Below are positions 5,923 through 8,738 of a stretch of 8,738 nt of DNA, one piece after another (positions within the stretch are counted from its first letter, which is position 1; each line of letters starts with the position of its first letter). A model generated the notes under the pieces. That model had not been told where the DNA came from. It ran no database searches and saw nothing but the letters and a program-made list of their open reading frames with translations. Location: the NCBI GenBank assembly GCA_003160755.1, contig QEXZ01000063.1:1-8738 (forward strand). Direction: 5' to 3'. This stretch comes from Methanomicrobiales archaeon (GTDB lineage: Archaea; Halobacteriota; Syntropharchaeia; Alkanophagales; Methanospirareceae). Both the position numbers and the translations under genes were made by a program.

Positions 5923-5957
5923 TATAGTATAGTATAGTATAGTATAGTATAGTATAG
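5917..5957 (+). repeat. Pentanucleotide tandem array (GTATA)n at the cheA stop
   Basis: A run of 41 nt with a perfect period of 5 holds about eight copies (seven complete AGTAT units at 5921-5955, plus partial ends). The cheA stop codon TAG (5920-5922) lies inside the first unit. Because 5 is not a multiple of 3 but the stop comes first, gain or loss of units downstream would not change the protein. Each unit contains TATA, so the array is also AT-rich, easily melted DNA. Confidence 0.95.
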
Positions 5958-5986
5958 GATGCGGGTAATTGCTCAATATCTTGTGG

Positions 5987-5994
5987 TATAAATT
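5987..5994 (+). promoter_or_regulatory. Possible TATA box in the convergent gap
   Basis: TATAAATT stands about 25 nt before a run of hairpins beginning at 6015, a spacing that would suit an archaeal promoter for a small RNA. The upstream TTGTGG is not a good BRE. This is a weak call, made because no protein gene explains the structured sequence behind it. Confidence 0.2.
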
Positions 5995-6014
5995 CAAAGC
6001 ACTAAACACGAAAT

Positions 6015-6058
6015 AAGCCCGTACTGGGCTTGCGGGGTTACCGGGGCAGAGCCCCGGT
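6015..6058. repeat. Paired hairpins in the convergent gap, first set
   Basis: The first stem pairs AAGCCC (6015-6020) with GGGCTT (6026-6031). The second pairs ACCGGGGC (6040-6047) with GCCCCGGT (6051-6058), a perfect 8-bp, mostly G/C stem around an AGA triloop. It sits between the convergent cheA and peptidase genes, so it could end transcription from either side, belong to a small RNA, or be a MITE-like repeat. Confidence 0.6.
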
Positions 6059-6062
6059 CTAA

Positions 6063-6081
6063 ACAAACCTTTCTTTTGGGA
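6063..6081 (+). repeat. Half copy C of the palindromic element
   Basis: ACAAACCTTTCTTTTGGGA matches the left part of copies B and D (TTTCTTTTGG core preceded by an AAAC-type end), but no right arm follows. It directly abuts the AGA-triloop hairpin. It may be a truncated copy, and its T-rich TTTCTTTT could act as a terminator-like tract. Confidence 0.4.
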
Positions 6082-6108
6082 TTTTGGATTTGGAAATTGT
6101 TTATGATT

Positions 6109-6176
6109 AAACCCTTTCAGGGTTTGCGTGGACGTGGGCAGAGCCCACGATGCTTAGGATTTAGGATTTCCCACGC
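6109..6176. repeat. Nested hairpins in the convergent gap, second set
   Basis: AAACCCT (6109-6115) pairs with AGGGTTT (6119-6125) around TTC. Immediately after, GCGTGG (6126-6131) can pair with CCACGC (6171-6176), enclosing an inner perfect hairpin CGTGGGC (6133-6139) / GCCCACG (6143-6149) with an AGA triloop. The interior also holds TTAGGAT twice (6154-6167). The inner hairpin shares GGGC-AGA-GCCC with the first set, while its outer base pairs differ on both arms together. This resembles mobile hairpin repeats or the structured end of a small non-autonomous element. Confidence 0.55.
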
Positions 6177-6199
6177 CTTATTGAGCATATACGTCTTAG

Positions 6200-6994
6200 T
6201 CATGGTAGAGATAGGAAGGACAGACTTTGAAAGATTAAATTACCATAGAAGAGAGAAATAAAGAAACCGGCAGTAATGAAGAGCATAAAAGGTAGCTCAG
6301 GCGTAACCCATACTTTTTCGCCAAGCTTTCCTTGCTTATGATAATCTCTAAGCATTTCCACCACATCATTATCTATTTCTACACCGCCGAATGAATGTCT
6401 TCTTTCTAAGTTTCCCTCTTTCTCCTCGTACGAATGAACCAACCTTACATGCTTATTCTTTTGCTTTGCATCTGTAAGCGCATCAATAGGCAATTTGTAG
6501 CCGGTAAATGCCGAACTAATGTTTTTTCTTAGCTCTTCGCGGCGTAAATGCAAAAAGTTATAAAAAAATATGGAGAATGGGACAATTAAAGAGACAAAAG
6601 CGGCATTAAAAAGCGTGGTGATTGCAAAAGGAAAAGGGTCGGTCATCAAGGAAGAATTAAAATTAATTGGGAAGTGATAGGAAAGGAGAGTGAAACTGGG
6701 ATGCACCGGGATGAGCACGGAAATAGCTATAAGACATTTCGCATCGGCGCCACCAAAAATGTTGAATCTAAAAAATAGATAGGATAGAACAAAGGTGAAA
6801 GAAAGGGAGAAAATAAAACGGGTGAGGAAAGGCATGCCAGAAATAAACATGTTGTAGGTGACAATAGGAATTCCTGCGGCTATCATGAGCAGCCAAAGCT
6901 TGTTTGTCACGCTTCTTTTCTTTATATCTGAGTAGCATGCATAAATTAGAATATGCGTGCAAAATACCACGCTGAAAATATCTGTTTCGATCAT
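6200..6994 (-). CDS. Prearchaellin/prepilin peptidase, A24 family (FlaK/PibD-like)
   Basis: A membrane-embedded aspartyl protease that cleaves the class III signal peptide of archaellins, pilins and related subunits. The 264-residue product has hydrophobic helices in the first 150 residues and at the C-terminus. The two catalytic aspartates are visible: Asp23 in the SDIKKRSVTNKLW motif at the end of the first helix, and Asp84 in FGGADAK, the archaeal form of GxGD. A large hydrophilic region (about 150-225, including GYKLPIDAL) comes before WVTPELPFMLF and the last membrane span, as in archaeal members. The start is the ATG at 6994, behind a good TATA box 45 nt away. It is convergent with cheA and divergent from pelA. 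No pilin or archaellin gene is in the window, so its substrate is unknown; FlaK, PibD and EppA cannot be told apart here. Confidence 0.88.
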   Translation of the reverse strand: MIETDIFSVVFCTHILIYACYSDIKKRSVTNKLWLLMIAAGIPIVTYNMFISGMPFLTRFIFSLSFTFVLSYLFFRFNIFGGADAKCLIAISVLIPVHPSFTLLSYHFPINFNSSLMTDPFPFAITTLFNAAFVSLIVPFSIFFYNFLHLRREELRKNISSAFTGYKLPIDALTDAKQKNKHVRLVHSYEEKEGNLERRHSFGGVEIDNDVVEMLRDYHKQGKLGEKVWVTPELPFMLFITAGFFISLFYGNLIFQSLSFLSLP

Positions 6995-7036
6995 ACTTTG
7001 GGGTTACTATCGGTGTAAGCGGTATAAGAGGACATA

Positions 7037-7051
7037 CCATATAAACTTTCT
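7037..7051 (-). promoter_or_regulatory. TATA box/BRE of the prepilin peptidase gene
   Basis: Read on the minus strand, the sequence is AGAAAG followed by TTTATATGG, a purine-rich BRE directly before a near-consensus archaeal TATA box. The centre is about 48 nt from the ATG at 6994, which predicts transcription start near 7016 and a leader of about 20 nt. No clear Shine-Dalgarno is seen in that leader. Confidence 0.55.
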
Positions 7052-7078
7052 GACTTATTCTTACATGATTTGCGTGAA

Positions 7079-7089
7079 GAAAAATATTT
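7079..7089 (+). promoter_or_regulatory. Possible BRE/TATA of pelA
   Basis: GAAGAAAAATATTT (about 7076-7089) gives a purine-rich stretch and an AAAATATTT TATA-like core about 45 nt before the pelA ATG. Transcription would then begin near 7110, inside the loop of the copy D hairpin, leaving a leader of about 20 nt. The match to consensus is moderate. Confidence 0.35.
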
Positions 7090-7129
7090 CTTTTGGTAAG
7101 CTTTTCTTTTACAAATAAGAAAAGGTTTA
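7087..7129 (+). repeat. Palindromic intergenic element, copy D (upstream of pelA)
   Basis: This copy aligns with copy B before cheA: TTTCTTTTGGTAAGC, then a T/C-rich arm, then AAGAAAAGGTTTA touching the pelA start codon. An 8-bp stem pairs CTTTTCTT (7101-7108) with AAGAAAAG (7117-7124) around an 8-nt loop. The only Shine-Dalgarno-like purines (AAAAGG, 7120-7125) lie in the right arm. Confidence 0.6.
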
Positions 7130-8227
7130 ATGAAAGTCTTAAAAAAGAAGATAAAGGATAAAAGAGCAGATAGGAAAACAGGGGAAGTTTCTCTAATTCC
7201 TGAATCGTTAGACGATTTATGGCACCTCAAGCACATAATAGAAGCGGGGGACCTCGTTTATTCGCTTACGTATAGAAGGTTGGAGGAGGCAACCGATAAG
7301 ATAAGACCGGATAAAACAGAGAAGAAACCGCTTAGATTGGGCATAAGAACAGAAAGTGTCGAGTTTCACAAGTTCTCTCGTAGATTACGTATAAAAGGTG
7401 TGATTGAGAAAGGGCTGGATACGGAACTGGGCTCTTATCATACCTTTAACATCGAACCCGGTACGGAGCTGTCCATCATCAAGACGTGGAAAGAACACCA
7501 GCTACGGAGGATAAGAGAAGCGGGAAAAGCTGTGGCTTCTCCTGATGTAATTGTAGTCACCATAGAGGACGGAGAAGCAGTTGCTGGTGTGGTAAGACAG
7601 TATGGAGTGGATGAGCTTTTTTCGATACGATACAGTTCGGGAAAAGGCATGGGTCGGGGTGATGAAAGTAAAAACGACTTTTTTTATGACGTGCTAAAGC
7701 AATTAAAAAACTCCTTTGTTTCGTTGGCTGCGGAATCGGTAATCATTGCAGGTCCGGGTTTCGTAAAAAACGACTTCTTTGCTTTCTTAAAGGAGAAGGA
7801 TACGGAATTAGCGAAGAGAACGAGAACGGAGCAGACTTCGAGCATCGGCACGGCGGGATTTATAGAAGTATTGAAAAGAGGCGCGGTGGAACGGTTAAAA
7901 AGGGAGGAGAGACTGACACGTGAAGTCAAGCTGCTTGATAAGCTAATGGAAGAGATAAGCAAGGAAGAGGAAGGGGGGAAGGCGGTATATGGAAAGGAAG
8001 AGGTGAGAAATGCGCTGCAGTACGGCGCGATAGAAACGCTGCTGATTAGCGATGAAAAGCTCATGGCATCGAGGGTAGGAGAGGAGGAGGAAAAGGAAAT
8101 AGAAAGCTTGCTTAGAGATGTGGAAAGAAAAAGGGGAAAAATAGTGGTGTTCAGCACGGAGTTCGAGCCAGGCAAGAGGTTAAACGGATTGGGAGGAATT
8201 GCAGCACTATTGCGGTTCAAGATATGA
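7130..8227 (+). CDS. pelA: Ribosome rescue factor Pelota (aPelota/Dom34)
   Basis: Pelota is an eRF1-like protein that, with aEF1A and ABCE1, splits ribosomes stalled on broken or stop-less messages. The 365-residue product has the three family domains. The N-terminal Sm-like domain (about 1-130) contains PESLDDLWHLKHIIEAGDLVY and YRR. A central RNase H-like domain spans about 135-265 (VIVVTIEDGEA, IIAGPGFVKNDF). The C-terminal L7Ae-like domain (about 268-365) contains VYGKEEVRNALQYGAIETL, then LLISDE, and ends GLGGIAALLRFKI. There is no GGQ motif, as expected for Pelota and unlike aRF1. Length is normal. The basic N-terminus (KKKIKDKRADRKTG) is slightly longer than in many relatives. It is transcribed away from the peptidase gene and followed at once by a T8 tract. 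The identification is secure. Confidence 0.97.
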   Translation: MKVLKKKIKDKRADRKTGEVSLIPESLDDLWHLKHIIEAGDLVYSLTYRRLEEATDKIRPDKTEKKPLRLGIRTESVEFHKFSRRLRIKGVIEKGLDTELGSYHTFNIEPGTELSIIKTWKEHQLRRIREAGKAVASPDVIVVTIEDGEAVAGVVRQYGVDELFSIRYSSGKGMGRGDESKNDFFYDVLKQLKNSFVSLAAESVIIAGPGFVKNDFFAFLKEKDTELAKRTRTEQTSSIGTAGFIEVLKRGAVERLKREERLTREVKLLDKLMEEISKEEEGGKAVYGKEEVRNALQYGAIETLLISDEKLMASRVGEEEEKEIESLLRDVERKRGKIVVFSTEFEPGKRLNGLGGIAALLRFKI

Positions 8228-8235
8228 TTTTTTTT
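8228..8235 (+). terminator. Oligo-T terminator after pelA
   Basis: Eight consecutive T residues begin at the base after the pelA stop codon. Archaeal RNA polymerase can terminate at such T-tracts without a hairpin. The next gene, 58 nt away on the same strand, may therefore have its own promoter; a TATA-like CTATATGC lies at about 8253-8260. Confidence 0.5.
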
Positions 8236-8285
8236 ACTGTCAAATAGACTAACTATATGCATAGAGGAAGAAGGCATTAAAACAC

Positions 8286-8738
8286 ATGGCAACGCAAGAA
8301 TTCAGTCTGAAAAGGGAACTCCAGAGAAAGGCGGTACACGTAACCTCCGTGCTGATAGTTATATTTTACTACTTTCTGCCCAAAGAGGCGATATTGCTAC
8401 CTTTGACCTTGTTCTTGATACTATTCCTGGAGGTAGAGTTCATCAGGCTTGACCTCAGGCTAAAATTGCCCTTCTTTCACAAACTTTACAGAGAGAATGA
8501 GAAGGATAGATTAAGCGGTAACGTCTTCTTCCTCATGGGAGCTATAATAGCTATTAGCGTCTTTTCCAAGGAGATAGCCATAGCCGCTATACTGATGACA
8601 ACGATAGGGGACGCCTCCGCAGCAATATTCGGCAAGAGATTCGGCAGGACATGGATACCAAAGCTGAAGGACAGGGCGGTAGAAGGTTGCATGGCGGAGT
8701 TTGCCGTGGACCTGCTCATAGGATTCGTCTTCCTGAAC
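8286..8738 (+). CDS. Polyprenol/diacylglycerol (dolichol) kinase-like membrane protein, 3' partial
   Basis: An open frame of 151 codons runs from ATG 8286 to the window edge without a stop, so the C-terminus is missing. The sequence fits the COG0170 family (SEC59-like dolichol kinase, also annotated as phosphatidate cytidylyltransferase-like), which activates lipid alcohols. Visible features are: the N-terminal ELQRKAVHV motif (residues 11-19); two or more hydrophobic spans (about 20-52 and 80-108) separated by a basic loop with FHKLYRENEKDRLSG; and the core TIGDASAAIFGKRFGR (Gly108-Asp109). This is followed by RAVEG (130-134), where many members have KSLEG. A purine-rich GAGGAAGAAGG ends 11 nt before the start, and TAG 8262 closes the frame upstream. 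The family is fairly sure; the substrate is not. Confidence 0.78.
   Translation, partial: MATQEFSLKRELQRKAVHVTSVLIVIFYYFLPKEAILLPLTLFLILFLEVEFIRLDLRLKLPFFHKLYRENEKDRLSGNVFFLMGAIIAISVFSKEIAIAAILMTTIGDASAAIFGKRFGRTWIPKLKDRAVEGCMAEFAVDLLIGFVFLN

Noticed and set aside
5917..5957. CRISPR-like array
   Set aside because: The units are 5 nt and contiguous with no spacers; it is a simple microsatellite.
6040..6058. Bacterial-style intrinsic terminator for cheA
   Set aside because: The G/C stem is not followed directly by a T-run (TCTAAAC comes first), and archaeal termination does not need a hairpin; a repeat-element reading is at least as good.
5767..6066. Antisense frame across the cheA end and the pentanucleotide array
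   Set aside because: It translates the microsatellite into a Tyr/Ile/Leu repeat and overlaps cheA; no credible start or family.
6076..6261. Short + strand open frame (61 codons) in the convergent gap
   Set aside because: It runs through the hairpin repeats and into the end of the antisense peptidase gene, has a low-complexity product and no Shine-Dalgarno; no family is recognisable.
7684..8292. Antisense frame of about 200 codons opposite pelA
   Set aside because: Extremely Ser/Phe/Leu-rich translation typical of the reverse of Lys/Glu-rich sequence, overlapping a secure gene entirely.

Overview
The window looks archaeal and probably euryarchaeal. The evidence is a Pelota (aPelota/Dom34) gene, an archaeal-type class III prepilin/prearchaellin peptidase with a GGAD motif, a COG0170-type polyprenol/diacylglycerol kinase-like membrane protein, and BRE/TATA-like promoter sequence. 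The chemotaxis genes are of the kind that archaea took from bacteria. The moderately AT-rich coding sequence and the style of the intergenic repeats remind me of uncultured methane or alkane-cycling Methanomicrobia (ANME-1-like), but that is an impression that the sequence alone does not prove.

Region 1 (1-5922, + strand) is a chemotaxis operon. It runs: methyl-accepting chemotaxis protein (continuing past the left edge), cheW, cheY, a CheC/CheX-like phosphatase, cheB, cheA. The products form an almost complete signalling circuit. The receptor is coupled by CheW to the kinase CheA, CheA passes phosphate to CheY and CheB, the CheC/CheX-like protein probably dephosphorylates CheY-P, and CheB demethylates the receptor. 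cheR, cheD and the archaeal adaptor CheF are not in the window. CheA has no P2 domain. Between the CheC/CheX-like gene and cheB lies a 42-codon remnant of a four-helix-bundle (23S rRNA intervening-sequence type) protein gene.

Region 2 (5917-6199) is a noncoding convergent gap of about 280 bp. It begins with a pentanucleotide tandem array that starts at the cheA stop codon. It then holds several strong hairpins, two of which share an AGA triloop between G/C-rich arms.

Region 3 (6200-6994, - strand) is a membrane-embedded prearchaellin/prepilin peptidase. It is divergent from Region 4 (7130-8227, + strand), the ribosome rescue factor Pelota. A T-tract follows pelA, then comes a polyprenol/diacylglycerol kinase-like gene cut by the right edge (8286-8738).

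The most interesting unexplained structure is a family of pyrimidine/purine palindromic elements (T-T-T-C-T-T-T-rich left part, A-A-A-G-A-A-A-G-rich right part, ending G-T-T-T). It occurs just upstream of cheY, cheA and pelA, with a partial copy in the convergent gap. In front of cheA and pelA its right arm overlaps the purine-rich sequence that would act as the ribosome binding site.
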